A stretch of 64,000 nt of DNA from Bacteroidota bacterium (GCA_018267955.1 JAFDXL010000005.1:248001-312000), one strand, 5' to 3'; positions 27,776-37,499 are shown, counted from the stretch's first letter. A program made the numbers and translations. Notes: generated by a model not told the origin, from the letters alone.

Positions 27776-29032
27776 TCAGGAAGGTTTACGGAACGTTACA
27801 ACAAACACATGCATATCCTCTACAAATTTGTACCCTATAGTAAATCCTGCCATGTCGCATATTTGTTTTACTATAGTTAAGCCCAAACCTGTACCTTCTT
27901 CTTTGCCCATAGGGTCCCGATAAAATCGCTGAAATAAATGTTGCTTATCTATAGCTTGCAAAGAAGATGTATTGGCAATTTCCAATCGTTCGTTTGTTAG
28001 TTTAATAAAGATGCCACCCTCCTTTACGTTATATCTTATCGCGTTACTGAGCAAATTGCCTACCAGTATCTCTGCCAGGTGCTGGTGAAATAATATTTTG
28101 GTTTCCTGCAGGTTTGTATCAATGTTCAATGATCTTGTGTGTACCAGTTCCCTGTATTCATAAACCTTATCCCTGACAACCTTGCTCATTTCCACCTCTT
28201 CATCTAGCAGGAACTGCCTGTGTTCCACTTTAGTAAGCAACAATAAAGATTGATGCAGTTTCGACAGGCGGTTTACTGCCTTCTCTATATCTACAAGCGG
28301 CTGTGCATGTTGTTGCAACAAAGCTTCATCCTGTATCAGCATATCCAGCCGGTTGCGCATAATGGCAAGCGGCGTTTGTATCTCGTGCGCTGCATGGCCG
28401 GTAAACTCTTTCAATGATTGATAATCGTCCTGCGCACGCCGGGTCATCAGGGCAATACTGCGATTCAGCAGCGTAAACTCGTCGATCTCTGTTTCGGGGA
28501 ATGCTATTTCCTGCTTTTGGGCGATGCTGTAATTCTGTATTTTGCTGATAGTATCATAAAAGGGTTGCCAAAGTTTGCCCAGCACTAGCCTGTTAATAAC
28601 GTAAGAAACCAACAGTATCAAAGCTACCATGATGATCGTGACTACAATAATTGCCTGCTGTAAATCTTCTGTCTCTTCCAGCGACCTGCTTACTATCACC
28701 AAATAATTCTGTCCTGCTACATCTACATTGAACCTGATGCTCCTAAAGGCCTCTTTATGCTTTTTTTTGATCGTAACATTGCTATAGGTAGTCTTTTCTA
28801 TTTTATCGGCCTGCGAATAACTGATGATCTGGTCTTTAGTATTGACGATCTCAGGCAACGATCCGTGAAGCCTATTAAAAGTGCGTATTTCTTCCTTTTC
28901 AGAAACCAGGCCGCTATCTACCTGCCGCACCAATATATAATTGAGCACCAGGTAAAATGTGCAACTGCCAATAACGAAAATAACGATAGTGGCAAGGATG
29001 TTTAAGCGGTTATATTTAGCAAATAGCTTCAC
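27776..29032 (-). CDS. Sensor histidine kinase
   Basis: 418 residues. TM1 about 12-34, a periplasmic sensor of about 90 residues, TM2 about 126-150, then a dimerisation domain with phospho-acceptor His216 in HAAHEIQTPLAI, N box NLLSNAIRYN and G box GTGLGLTIVKQI. The start is GTG at 29032, sharing four bases with the stop of the response-regulator gene, so translation is probably coupled. The input signal is unknown. Neighbours (TonB receptors, beta-propeller protein) suggest sensing of a nutrient or metal. Confidence 0.9.
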   Translation of the reverse strand: MKLFAKYNRLNILATIVIFVIGSCTFYLVLNYILVRQVDSGLVSEKEEIRTFNRLHGSLPEIVNTKDQIISYSQADKIEKTTYSNVTIKKKHKEAFRSIRFNVDVAGQNYLVIVSRSLEETEDLQQAIIVVTIIMVALILLVSYVINRLVLGKLWQPFYDTISKIQNYSIAQKQEIAFPETEIDEFTLLNRSIALMTRRAQDDYQSLKEFTGHAAHEIQTPLAIMRNRLDMLIQDEALLQQHAQPLVDIEKAVNRLSKLHQSLLLLTKVEHRQFLLDEEVEMSKVVRDKVYEYRELVHTRSLNIDTNLQETKILFHQHLAEILVGNLLSNAIRYNVKEGGIFIKLTNERLEIANTSSLQAIDKQHLFQRFYRDPMGKEEGTGLGLTIVKQICDMAGFTIGYKFVEDMHVFVVTFRKPS

Positions 29033-29706
29033 TTCAGCGAGAATTTATAACCCATGCCATACACACTATGTATATAATCTCCTGCACCGGCCTGCACTAA
29101 TTTCTTCCTCAGATTCTTTATATGCGCATACATGAAATCATAGTTATCTACCATGTCCATATGGTCGCCCCAGAGGTATTCGGCTATGGCGCTTTTTGAT
29201 AGCACCCTGTTCTTGTTAATGATGAGGTACATGAGGAACTCATATTCGGTGCGGGTCAATGTAATTTCCGCATCATTCACCATCACCTTTTGCGATTGCG
29301 CATCTATGCTGATCTCTTCAAAGCTGATCATATCATTGCCAAGCGCGTTTTTACGGCGCACAATAGCGGCAATGCGTACATTGAGCTCTGCAAGGTGAAA
29401 GGGCTTTGTAAGATAATCATCAGCGCCAAGCTGCAGGCCGGTTATTTTATCATCCAATTCATTGCGCGCAGAAATAATAATAACGCCATCCAGCTTATTT
29501 AGCTTTCGCAACACTTGCAGCAAGGTAAGCCCGTTACCTCCGGGCAACATAATATCCAGCACAATACAATCATACTGGTGCTCCTCTATTTTATTAAGCG
29601 CATCGGGATAGTTATCTACAGATTCCACCAGGTATTTATGAGCGCTTAAATACTCTACCATACTCTTATTCAACGCAGGCTCGTCCTCTATGATAAGTAC
29701 CTTCAT
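29029..29706 (-). CDS. OmpR/PhoB-family response regulator
   Basis: 225 residues. The receiver domain has acidic residues IIEDE (5-9), phosphorylation site Asp51 in VLDIMLPGG and KPFHLAEL. A C-terminal winged helix follows (EFLMYLIINKNRVLSKSAIAE, ending in VRT-like SVYGMGYKF). Overlap with the kinase gene makes a cognate pair. OmpR-type regulators bind direct repeats spaced by 11 bp, and such repeats (ATTCTGAA) occur at 30773-30791, upstream of this operon, and at 37411-37429, upstream of the next one. Confidence 0.92.
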   Translation of the reverse strand: MKVLIIEDEPALNKSMVEYLSAHKYLVESVDNYPDALNKIEEHQYDCIVLDIMLPGGNGLTLLQVLRKLNKLDGVIIISARNELDDKITGLQLGADDYLTKPFHLAELNVRIAAIVRRKNALGNDMISFEEISIDAQSQKVMVNDAEITLTRTEYEFLMYLIINKNRVLSKSAIAEYLWGDHMDMVDNYDFMYAHIKNLRKKLVQAGAGDYIHSVYGMGYKFSLK

Positions 29707-29714
29707 AATGATCT

Positions 29715-30728
29715 TTATTTACCAACAACCAATACATGGAAAGTCCCCGGCACTATTACCGGGCGGCCATCCTTACCAATACCTGAAAAGTCGGCTGTAG
29801 AAAGGTACACCAAATGCGTCTTTTCATCAACTGTCAGCGTCTTAGCACCCTTTGCAGTAGGTACCTTGGCGATTACCTTATATGCGTCAGCAGACTGTTC
29901 TTTAATAATGGTCAGTGTACCGTCCTCGCCGTTAGAAGAATATATTTGCGACATTGCCGGGTCAAAACCAACACCATCGCAACCCTCACCTATGGGCAAT
30001 TCCGTCACTACTTTCCCGGTCTTTGCATTCAACACTATCAGCAATTTATTGTCACACCCAGCAAATAATCGCTGTGTTTTTCTGTCAATAGCAAGCCCCG
30101 ATGGCTCTTCGCCATGACCCAATGCGTACCTCCCTATCACAGAAAGGTTTTTCACATCCAGCACAGCTACTTCACTTTTATCTTCAATGTTAATATACAA
30201 ATGGCCTGCATCATCCGAAACTGCGGTTTCTGGCTTACCTCCCAGGGAAACAGTCTTTACTACCTTATCTGTAACCGGATCTACAACTGACAGATCTTTA
30301 CTTTCACCATTACATACAAACAGCATTTTAGACACGGACTCGTACATAATAGCATCAGGGTTCTCACCAACTTTCACCTGTCCCATAACTTCATTTGTAT
30401 GAATATCAAAAACGCTTAGTGTATTGAGTTTACCGTTACTGGTATATCCTTTACCGGCTGAGGGAACAAACGCAATACCATGCACGCCGGTAGTGTTTTC
30501 GATAGCACCTTTCAACTCCCCTGTTTTTTTATCAACGATATTTACTTGCGTTGCATGAGAAACATACAGATCATTATTCACCGGTGACGAAGCAAGATAA
30601 TCCCACTTGCCTTCTCCGCCCACTGCGATTTTCTTTACAATATGATAACCACCTTTTTGTGCGTAGCAAGAAGTGGTTGCTATCGATACACAGGAAGCAA
30701 AAAGAAATAGAAGCCTGGCATTTTTCAT
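29715..30728 (-). CDS. YncE-like secreted beta-propeller protein
   Basis: 337 residues from ATG 30728, with a signal peptide ending near SCYAQ. The rest is a seven-bladed YVTN/YncE-type propeller: repeated units such as SVFDIHTNEVMGQVKVGENP, LSVVDPVTDKVVKTVSLGGKP and LIVLNAKTGKVVTELPIGEG. E. coli YncE is a periplasmic, iron-regulated DNA-binding propeller; the function here is unknown. It is the first gene of a unit with the response regulator (8-base gap), kinase and TonB receptor, so it may help sense or bind the imported ligand. Confidence 0.8.
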   Translation of the reverse strand: MKNARLLFLFASCVSIATTSCYAQKGGYHIVKKIAVGGEGKWDYLASSPVNNDLYVSHATQVNIVDKKTGELKGAIENTTGVHGIAFVPSAGKGYTSNGKLNTLSVFDIHTNEVMGQVKVGENPDAIMYESVSKMLFVCNGESKDLSVVDPVTDKVVKTVSLGGKPETAVSDDAGHLYINIEDKSEVAVLDVKNLSVIGRYALGHGEEPSGLAIDRKTQRLFAGCDNKLLIVLNAKTGKVVTELPIGEGCDGVGFDPAMSQIYSSNGEDGTLTIIKEQSADAYKVIAKVPTAKGAKTLTVDEKTHLVYLSTADFSGIGKDGRPVIVPGTFHVLVVGK

Positions 30729-30772
30729 ACAGTACAATTCGTGTTTTTTAAACTAGTGCAATTTGCAATGCA

Positions 30773-30791
30773 ATTCTGAAATATTCCTGAA
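30773..30791 (-). promoter_or_regulatory. Direct-repeat site for an OmpR-type regulator
   Basis: ATTCTGAA (30773-30780) and TTCCTGAA (30784-30791) end exactly 11 bases apart, one helical turn, 45-63 bases upstream of the propeller gene that leads the two-component operon. The same word appears as a perfect pair at 37411-37429. Autoregulation by the encoded regulator is inferred. Confidence 0.4.
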
Positions 30792-30796
30792 CAATA

Positions 30797-32026
30797 CTAT
30801 TTGCCCAGAGGCAACAAGAGCAGCTTATGATAGCTTACATCACCATCCGTATTCACCTTTATGATCACTTGCTCTGTAATATCACCCAGTTCAGCTCTGC
30901 TAATATTGCAACTGCGGTTGCTTATATTTTTCTTCAATAGCATTTTACCATCCATACCTGTTACTTCTATGGATTCGATAATGGCATCGCTGCTTATAGA
31001 GAATTGACCTTTTGATGGATTTGGGAATATTTTAATGTTGTTTGTTTTTGCAGGCACATCAGCAATCGCCAATGGAAATATAGAACGCTTGTCTGTTACA
31101 AAAAGCGATGCGGGCACATAAGAAGATTCACAAGACAATAAAAGCTGGCTGGCTGTATCATAAGTAATACCTTCTGTTTGCCAGTCGTTTGTTGCATTGC
31201 CAATCTCTATCCTGCGCTTATTGCCAGAGAAAAACATATCCCCTTTGAAATCATCCAGGTAGTATATAAATGAATTCTTGTGCGAAGACAGGTAACCAAT
31301 TAATACTACTTCATGCGTCTTGCTGTTATAATCAGCACCGGTTATCAATCCTTTTACATCGTAAGATGTATATGGGCTTACTATGTATGTTCCAGGGGTT
31401 TTGGGTAATTTATATACCCTTGTCTGCATATCACCTCTATCCTTAGTGAATATATAGAGCGAGTCTTTTATAGACATCACCGCCTCGCAATCAAAATTGT
31501 GTGTACTGCTTGGTGTAAAAACAGTTTGATCGGAGTAGGAGAAGTTAATCGCCTCTGCTGTTACAGAAACATTAGGCGAGGTGTTTGACAAAAACTGTGC
31601 TTTGCTGATCTTCAGAATTTTAAGATCGGTTCGGTCGCCGTCATTATTACCAAAATCACCAACATAGATATAACCGCTGTCTGCTGTGATATCTTCCCAA
31701 TCGTTATTAGGGAAATTAGAAACGGCGATGGTCTGCACCAAACTTCCATTATTCTTATCTACCTTATAAATTTCAGGATGGCCACCATGATCATTGTGCG
31801 TAAATATATAGCCTTCTGTAAGCACTATACCAGATGATTCCGGCGCTTCGGGCAGCAGGTTGCCAATATTGGTTGTGGCCTCTGTAGAGGCAGGATATAA
31901 ACAGGATCCATCGTTGGTGACTGCAGCGGCGTCATAATTGGTTGCCTGCGGGTCGGTGCAGCCGCTTTGGGCCTGAACATTTAATGCTGCGACAGACAGC
32001 ACGAGGATACTATATAGAATGCGCAT
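30797..32026 (-). CDS. Secreted protein with T9SS C-terminal sorting domain
   Basis: 409 residues from ATG 32026 (MRILYSILVLSVAALNVQAQ signal peptide); an upstream in-frame start at 32134 would overlap the preceding gene. After the signal lies a Cys-containing CTDPQATNYDAAAVTNDGSC motif common in surface proteins of Bacteroidota. A propeller-like region of about 270 residues follows (HNDHGGHPEIYKV, NNDWEDITADSGYIYVGDFG), and then a type A sorting domain (IKIFPNPSKGQFSIS to the end). It is predicted to be exported by T9SS and surface-anchored. It follows the phosphoesterase-like gene by 13 bases. Confidence 0.8.
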   Translation of the reverse strand: MRILYSILVLSVAALNVQAQSGCTDPQATNYDAAAVTNDGSCLYPASTEATTNIGNLLPEAPESSGIVLTEGYIFTHNDHGGHPEIYKVDKNNGSLVQTIAVSNFPNNDWEDITADSGYIYVGDFGNNDGDRTDLKILKISKAQFLSNTSPNVSVTAEAINFSYSDQTVFTPSSTHNFDCEAVMSIKDSLYIFTKDRGDMQTRVYKLPKTPGTYIVSPYTSYDVKGLITGADYNSKTHEVVLIGYLSSHKNSFIYYLDDFKGDMFFSGNKRRIEIGNATNDWQTEGITYDTASQLLLSCESSYVPASLFVTDKRSIFPLAIADVPAKTNNIKIFPNPSKGQFSISSDAIIESIEVTGMDGKMLLKKNISNRSCNISRAELGDITEQVIIKVNTDGDVSYHKLLLLPLGK

Positions 32027-32039
32027 ATTTTTTTGATTA

Positions 32040-33008
32040 TTAGTTACCGGGAACAATAAGTTGCCGGATGGTAAAAAGAGATGGATCAGCAGGATCGATA
32101 TGAATAACCACGGCATCCATATCTTCCTCGCCAAATACCTGCAAACGGGTAAAATTCAATAACGTAGATTTCTTTTCTTTATCGGCCAGAAATGGCTTGT
32201 CCACTAAAAATTTGTGAGAGTCTCCGTTCACCAGTAGTACAGGCTTAGCCCAGGCCTTGCTCAGCGACCACAACTGGGCCAGTATAGCATTAAAGCCATC
32301 AGATGCTTCTTCGGGCGTAAACATATCTGCATGCGTGAACAGTACAATACCGGCGCTATTAGCTTTCTGTGCCTCTCGAAAAGTCTCATCCAGCCAGAAA
32401 GAATCTGCTTTGCAACGTTCCTTAAACTCCACATTCCCGTTCGGGTCGGCCGGTAGTAAATTATTATTGGAGCCTACCAAATGCAGGGTAGCAAATATGA
32501 TATTTTGATAGGCCCATCGCCGGTTCTCTACATAAGCCGCGTACAGTTGATTGGCCGATTGAGATTGGAGTTTCATCCTTTCCTTACCCAAACTTTTCGA
32601 ATCCTTAAAAAACAAAGCACGCAAAAAAGCCAACCGTTCATTGCGATCAAATTTTTGAGCCGGCTTCTGGCAATCGGTCCATTCGTTGTCGCCGGGTGTA
32701 TATATTAATGGCTTCTCACTCCGGTTAAAATAGTCGTAAACTTTTTGATAGACTTCATCCTTACAAGCAACCGAACTTGATTTAATATCACCGACAAAAA
32801 CATTAAATACCTGGTTTTGTTTGTTCACATAATTCAGCAGATTTTCAAATCCCTGATAATCGGCCGGTATATTGTAGGGCATATCTCCAAATACCACCAC
32901 ATCAAAACCATGCCTCCTTCCGCTGGTTTTATTCATTGCCCAGGCAGATGCCGTATGGACAGCAAGCAGACAAGCAAAAAACAGATACACCGGGACCAGG
33001 TATTTCAT
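32040..33008 (-). CDS. Secreted metallophosphoesterase-like protein
   Basis: 322 residues with a signal peptide (MKYLVPVYLFFACLLAVHTA). Calcineurin-like metal-site motifs are visible: FGDMP (D41 region), FVGDIK, TPGDNEWTD (GDNE), FTHAD and VNGDSHKF (GDSH). This order D / GD / GDNE / H / GDxH fits the superfamily. The substrate is unknown. Position in an operon with a TonB receptor, a beta-helix lipoprotein and a T9SS protein suggests that it processes an organic-phosphate ligand outside the cytoplasm, which is inference. Confidence 0.75.
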   Translation of the reverse strand: MKYLVPVYLFFACLLAVHTASAWAMNKTSGRRHGFDVVVFGDMPYNIPADYQGFENLLNYVNKQNQVFNVFVGDIKSSSVACKDEVYQKVYDYFNRSEKPLIYTPGDNEWTDCQKPAQKFDRNERLAFLRALFFKDSKSLGKERMKLQSQSANQLYAAYVENRRWAYQNIIFATLHLVGSNNNLLPADPNGNVEFKERCKADSFWLDETFREAQKANSAGIVLFTHADMFTPEEASDGFNAILAQLWSLSKAWAKPVLLVNGDSHKFLVDKPFLADKEKKSTLLNFTRLQVFGEEDMDAVVIHIDPADPSLFTIRQLIVPGN

Positions 33009-33021
33009 CGGAACATATTAA

Positions 33022-33049
33022 AAAGGCCTGCGGCATACCGCAGGCCTTT
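33022..33049. terminator. Strong hairpin between lipoprotein and phosphoesterase genes
   Basis: A perfect 12-bp stem, AAAGGCCTGCGG (33022-33033) and CCGCAGGCCTTT (33038-33049), encloses loop CATA. It lies 13 bases past the lipoprotein stop and just before the next gene, so it probably attenuates rather than fully ends the operon transcript. Confidence 0.65.
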
Positions 33050-33062
33050 AAACAAATAATAA

Positions 33063-34481
33063 TTAGTGTTGGTTACCTGAACCGTTTGCAGGGTATGCAC
33101 CCAGGTCAGCGCTTGGAGCTGTAACAGTTGCTTTAAATTCAGCACGGCTTACACCGGCAGAAGTAGCATCTATAGCTGAGAAACCGGTATAGCCCTTTCC
33201 TAATGCAGGAGAATTAGACGCAAGGTGGAAATCATAATTACCTACAAAATTGTACAATGTTAATGTACCTGTAACAGGCAGCGGGAAGTTTACAAACTGT
33301 GGATTGTTTTTACCAACCAATGCCGGTGCACTATAAACTTGTCCAAGTGCAAAGCTATTAGGATAGCCCGGATAGAAAGAAGAAGGACTAGGTATATCGT
33401 TAGGGCTTGGATGTGTAGCATGCGTAGGCGGATAGAACTGGTTTACGATAGAAAGGCTATCGCCATAGCTCCAGTTATAACCATAAAAACAATTATTGGT
33501 ATCAGCAGCAGGATTTTCCAGGATACGAAGGCCTGTTCTGCAGTTTACAAATATGTTGTTATATGCCTTTCCTTTAGCACCTTCTTCAAAGTTTACGTTT
33601 GCACCCCTGTCAGGATCTACACTTCTCCAGCCACCTGTGATATAGGTATTGTTATACATGTTCACGTTTGTTTGTACAGAACCATAAGTGCCTTTGTTAG
33701 ACGCTTTAGTACCCCCTTTAGCTGTACCAACAATCAGGTTATAGGCCATATCACCAACAGATGAGTTTTTTACATTGAAGCCGTCACCATCATTGTAAGC
33801 CAGCTTCTCAACGGTATTCCTCATAATGCTAAACATACCACCGTTCATCCGTACCGCATCTGTAGTAGAGCCATAAATCCATGAATCTTCCAGTATCAGG
33901 TAGCCTTTAGCATTTTGAAATTTGATCACAAACAGATCATCACCTGTTTTATAACCTGCTGGTGGGTTAGCTGCGCTTGCTGTACCGCCCGCGAAATCAA
34001 GATGCGTCCATTTGATATCTACAAGGTTTGCAGTTTTTTCGCATTGGATACCGGCCCACATTTTACCTGTTGGCATTAATCCCGGATCAGTATTAGGATC
34101 CTGCAATCCGCTCAGTTTGTATTTACCGGGGTTCCTGTCAGCGTCAATACCTGTGATCCAGTTTGGATGATCTTTAGTGCCTAAAGAGATGAAGGCACCC
34201 TTAACATACAATTGTGCTGCGGGATTCAAAGAAAGGAGCTTCACACCACTTTGCATCAACAGCGTATCCCCTTCGTTGACGGTAACCTGGTCGTAGAAAT
34301 AATAGGTTTTACCGGCAACCATAGTACCTTTTACACTACCCTTTAGTGTGTCGCCGGTTATGGTCTGGCCCACTTGTACTTCGGGCTGAGAGATATTCGG
34401 GGTTTCATCTTTTGTCTTCTTACAAGAATAGACAGTTAACGAAACCAGCGCAAGCGCGATAAAATGGATACTTTTTTTCAT
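33063..34481 (-). CDS. Surface lipoprotein with parallel beta-helix
   Basis: 472 residues. The lipoprotein signal ends at SLTVYSC(KKTKDE). The mature part has repetitive Gly/Asn/Val-rich segments typical of a right-handed beta-helix (VDIKWTHLDFAGGTAS, DSWIYGSTTDAVRMNGGMF, YNNTYITGGWRSVD, GKAYNNIFVNCRTGLRI). It starts 26 bases after the large TonB receptor stops and is likely its co-expressed partner at the outer membrane, comparable in placement to surface lipoproteins that capture ligands for receptors. No ligand can be named. Confidence 0.75.
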   Translation of the reverse strand: MKKSIHFIALALVSLTVYSCKKTKDETPNISQPEVQVGQTITGDTLKGSVKGTMVAGKTYYFYDQVTVNEGDTLLMQSGVKLLSLNPAAQLYVKGAFISLGTKDHPNWITGIDADRNPGKYKLSGLQDPNTDPGLMPTGKMWAGIQCEKTANLVDIKWTHLDFAGGTASAANPPAGYKTGDDLFVIKFQNAKGYLILEDSWIYGSTTDAVRMNGGMFSIMRNTVEKLAYNDGDGFNVKNSSVGDMAYNLIVGTAKGGTKASNKGTYGSVQTNVNMYNNTYITGGWRSVDPDRGANVNFEEGAKGKAYNNIFVNCRTGLRILENPAADTNNCFYGYNWSYGDSLSIVNQFYPPTHATHPSPNDIPSPSSFYPGYPNSFALGQVYSAPALVGKNNPQFVNFPLPVTGTLTLYNFVGNYDFHLASNSPALGKGYTGFSAIDATSAGVSRAEFKATVTAPSADLGAYPANGSGNQH

Positions 34482-34507
34482 TGTATTCTGTTTTTAATTG
34501 ATTGATA

Positions 34508-37324
34508 TTATTTAGTGAAATTGTAACGGATGCCCAGCAGGTAGTTTTGACCATAGTAGTCTTTTTGCACAGTAACCCTATCGTCCCTTGTTTGTATAGG
34601 AAGCGCGAACTTCCCGGTCTTGTAAATATTCGGCTGCATGATCTCTACCAGTACCGGTGTATTTAAAAGGTTATTAACCTTACAATAAACAGTGAAGTGT
34701 TTCCGCACTCTCTTTTCAAGCGAAAAGTCTAGCTGCGTAGTACTTCTTTGCCAATAGTCGAGGTCCCTGTATGGAGATACAAATGTTATCTTCCTGCCCG
34801 TGTATATACAAGCCAGTTGTGCATCCAATCCCATCTTTGGGTTTTTATAAAGCAGTGATGCATTGGCTATATGAGGCGACTGCCCTTGCAGCGGCCGTGT
34901 TTGTGTGGTTTGCTCTGCAACATAGGATGCATCGTAAAACAGCTTTGATGTAGTAATAGCGGAGTGAGTGTACGTATAGTTACCCGAAACTCCTATATGC
35001 CCCCAATATTTGGTAAATGCAAATTCAAATCCGTAATTGGTAGCCGTACCAAAGTTGGCAGGTTGCAGTGTAGCGCTGGATGTACCGTTAAATTGTATGG
35101 CTGTTTCAATTGGGTTATTAATCGTTTTGTAAAAAGCGCCTACTAATACCTGGTCCATAGCCTTAGGAAAATATTCATACCTGAAATCATAGCTGTTTGC
35201 AGTAGTATGTTTTAATTTCGGATTACCACTCAGGCTGAAGTTATCGTCCTGTATCAGGTAGGGTACATATTCAAAGAAGCCTGGGCGGTTGATGCTACTG
35301 AAATAAGATAACCTCAGGTTTTGTTTTCTATCGAGCTTATACTTTAAATGCACACTCGGCAACACATCTGTATAAGGCACGGTACCAATGGCGCCATAGG
35401 ATATTTTGGGATCCTGCGCGGTATGCCATCCTTGCTCTGTATGTTCTACACGCACACCACCCAATATCGAAAGCTTATCGAACAGGATAATATTAGCCTG
35501 GGCGTAGTATGCGGTAATTTTTTCTGTAGCGGTATAAGTCAGCGGATTTACCGGGTTACCCTGTGCAGCGGTAGTACCGTTGAACTGGAATTTATCGGGG
35601 GATAATTGACCGTCAAATATTACAGGTTGCCCGGTAGAAGATGTTTTAGGGACAAGATCCCATTCATTATAATGGTTATCTCGCGTCTTGGACCTGTATA
35701 GCCCTCCTGCCGATATTATGATCTCCTGCCCGCCAATATGCTTTTTATAATTAAGGTTCAGGTACCCGGCTAGGTCCTGGTCTGAGTTACGGGTCCAGAT
35801 TCGGTAAAATGGTATATTCAATACCGGGTCTGTAGAAACATGATTATGATTGATGTCAAAACCTACTACTTGTACGGTCTGGTACTCAGACCAATCAGGC
35901 ATTGTTTGCTTCGCCAGTGAATAAACAGCAGACCAGTTAAGATCCAGGCCTTTTGTCAAAGTATGTTCTCCCTGAAGTGTTGAGTTGTAAATACTTTGGT
36001 TTTGCATTCTCGACCTGTACAATAAATAGGTATTACCCGTACCGGTACCACTTCTGCCAATAGACAGGCTGGTATCAATAGTTGTGCGGGTTTGTATCTC
36101 ATCCATTTCCAGGAAGAGGTTATACAGGCTTATCTTATTCTTATCGTTAATAGCATAATCTATCTTAGAATGCAGTCCGTAACGTGTTTGCTGTGTATTA
36201 TACTGCCTGATGTAGATATCGTCAAACGATGGCACATTCCCCGGTGCAGGCTGGTTATTAGGTTTCAGCCAGGTAGTATTCGATCCACGAAATAAATTGG
36301 AATAACTGCCTGCTATAATGATGCCAAGTTGCTTCCTCCTCAAAAACCTGTCGCCGATAGAAAAGCCCGCAAGCCCATTCAGCGGCAGACTTCTTTTTTT
36401 GTAATCAAAATTCTTATAGGTAAAATCATTAGGGGTAGCTACATAAGATTCTCCATGTATATCGGCAGGAGATTGATGATTAACTACGGTCCTGTCAAAA
36501 TTCTGGTATCCACGGTCGGCCAGCAACTGGCTGAAACCACCGGCAACATTTGCATTGATGGTAAGATGGTCCGGGGCATTTTTCATTACCAGGTTCATGG
36601 CACCGCCTATTGCATCACCTTCCATGTTGGGCGTAGGTGCTTTGATCACTTCAAGCCTGTCGAGCAAGTCGGCAGGGAACATATCCATCGGCACATACCT
36701 GTATTTGTTATCGGGGCTAGGTATTTTAATACCATTCACCAGTGTATAGTTATAACGCTGGTCCATACCGCGGATGATGGCATAGCGCGCATCACCGGTA
36801 GCCGTTCTTTCCAATGACACTGCAGATACACGCTGCAGGATGCCGGCAGTAGTAACATCGGGCAACAGTTTTATTGTTCTGGCTGATAATACATTCAATA
36901 TATTATCTGCATTCTTTTCAATTGCCCTTGCCTGCTTGTCCGATCCGTTTTCGTAAGTTCCAGTAACCATTACTTCGTTCAGCGATGTGGCTAGCGGCTT
37001 CAGCAAAAAGTTTACGGCAATGGCTTCCCCTGAATCGGCGATGTTGATCGTGCGTTCTTGTTTTTCATAACCCATGGCTTGTACATGCAACACATGCGCA
37101 CCCGCTGCAAGGTGCCTGATACGATAACTGCCATCGAGGCCGGAAACATCTCCCGCTTTGTGATTAGACAAATAAATAGTCGCGCCAATGATCTCTTCTT
37201 TTGTTCTGGCGTCCAACACTTTACCGGTTACCTGTGCATGTGATGCGCTGCTGCATAACATCAATACAAACAATAAAAAGGTGCTGAGGCGGGTAAGCTT
37301 AAAAGGCTGTACAGATCTATTCAT
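34508..37324 (-). CDS. TonB-dependent receptor (CarboxypepD_reg-like, 938 aa)
   Basis: 938 residues with signal peptide (ending SSASHAQ), a carboxypeptidase-regulatory-like domain (about 31-115: VTGKVLDARTKEEIIGATIY), a plug (LNEVMVTGTYENGSDKQARA; YAIIRGMDQRYNYTLVNGIK; LEVIKAPTPNMEGDAIGGAM) and a 22-strand barrel ending in LLGIRYNFTK. The plug type (RGMDQRYN, TPNMEGDAIGG) is that of large receptors in Bacteroidota and Caulobacter-like groups. It heads an operon with a lipoprotein, a phosphoesterase-like protein and a T9SS protein. Its upstream region carries the paired ATTCTGAA site. Confidence 0.9.
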   Translation of the reverse strand: MNRSVQPFKLTRLSTFLLFVLMLCSSASHAQVTGKVLDARTKEEIIGATIYLSNHKAGDVSGLDGSYRIRHLAAGAHVLHVQAMGYEKQERTINIADSGEAIAVNFLLKPLATSLNEVMVTGTYENGSDKQARAIEKNADNILNVLSARTIKLLPDVTTAGILQRVSAVSLERTATGDARYAIIRGMDQRYNYTLVNGIKIPSPDNKYRYVPMDMFPADLLDRLEVIKAPTPNMEGDAIGGAMNLVMKNAPDHLTINANVAGGFSQLLADRGYQNFDRTVVNHQSPADIHGESYVATPNDFTYKNFDYKKRSLPLNGLAGFSIGDRFLRRKQLGIIIAGSYSNLFRGSNTTWLKPNNQPAPGNVPSFDDIYIRQYNTQQTRYGLHSKIDYAINDKNKISLYNLFLEMDEIQTRTTIDTSLSIGRSGTGTGNTYLLYRSRMQNQSIYNSTLQGEHTLTKGLDLNWSAVYSLAKQTMPDWSEYQTVQVVGFDINHNHVSTDPVLNIPFYRIWTRNSDQDLAGYLNLNYKKHIGGQEIIISAGGLYRSKTRDNHYNEWDLVPKTSSTGQPVIFDGQLSPDKFQFNGTTAAQGNPVNPLTYTATEKITAYYAQANIILFDKLSILGGVRVEHTEQGWHTAQDPKISYGAIGTVPYTDVLPSVHLKYKLDRKQNLRLSYFSSINRPGFFEYVPYLIQDDNFSLSGNPKLKHTTANSYDFRYEYFPKAMDQVLVGAFYKTINNPIETAIQFNGTSSATLQPANFGTATNYGFEFAFTKYWGHIGVSGNYTYTHSAITTSKLFYDASYVAEQTTQTRPLQGQSPHIANASLLYKNPKMGLDAQLACIYTGRKITFVSPYRDLDYWQRSTTQLDFSLEKRVRKHFTVYCKVNNLLNTPVLVEIMQPNIYKTGKFALPIQTRDDRVTVQKDYYGQNYLLGIRYNFTK

Positions 37325-37410
37325 TTATAACCGGTTTTATCTTTCACAACAAAATGCACAGTAAGATTTATGCATCTTGTTTTAATTCCGGTTGCGAAAT
37401 TCGCAGTTGA

Positions 37411-37429
37411 ATTCTGAAGAGATTCTGAA
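37411..37429 (-). promoter_or_regulatory. Paired ATTCTGAA direct repeats upstream of the TonB receptor
   Basis: Two identical octamers ATTCTGAA at 37411-37418 and 37422-37429, spaced by 11 bp, lie about 90-105 bases upstream of the receptor start. The word is shared with the site at 30773. This is the geometry used by OmpR/PhoB-type regulators. Confidence 0.45.
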
Positions 37430-37440
37430 TACAGAGCCGT

Positions 37441-37499
37441 TTAACACAATGGTAAAAGCATGGTAACGTTGCGCAAATGAAAACTTAACACAACGGTAA
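37441..37499. repeat. Two TTAACACAAyGGTAA direct repeats
   Basis: TTAACACAATGGTAA (37441-37455) and TTAACACAACGGTAA (37485-37499) differ at one base and start 44 bases apart, four helical turns. They lie in the 228-base gap between the lipid A-type hydrolase gene and the TonB receptor. A second regulator site is possible. Confidence 0.35.
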
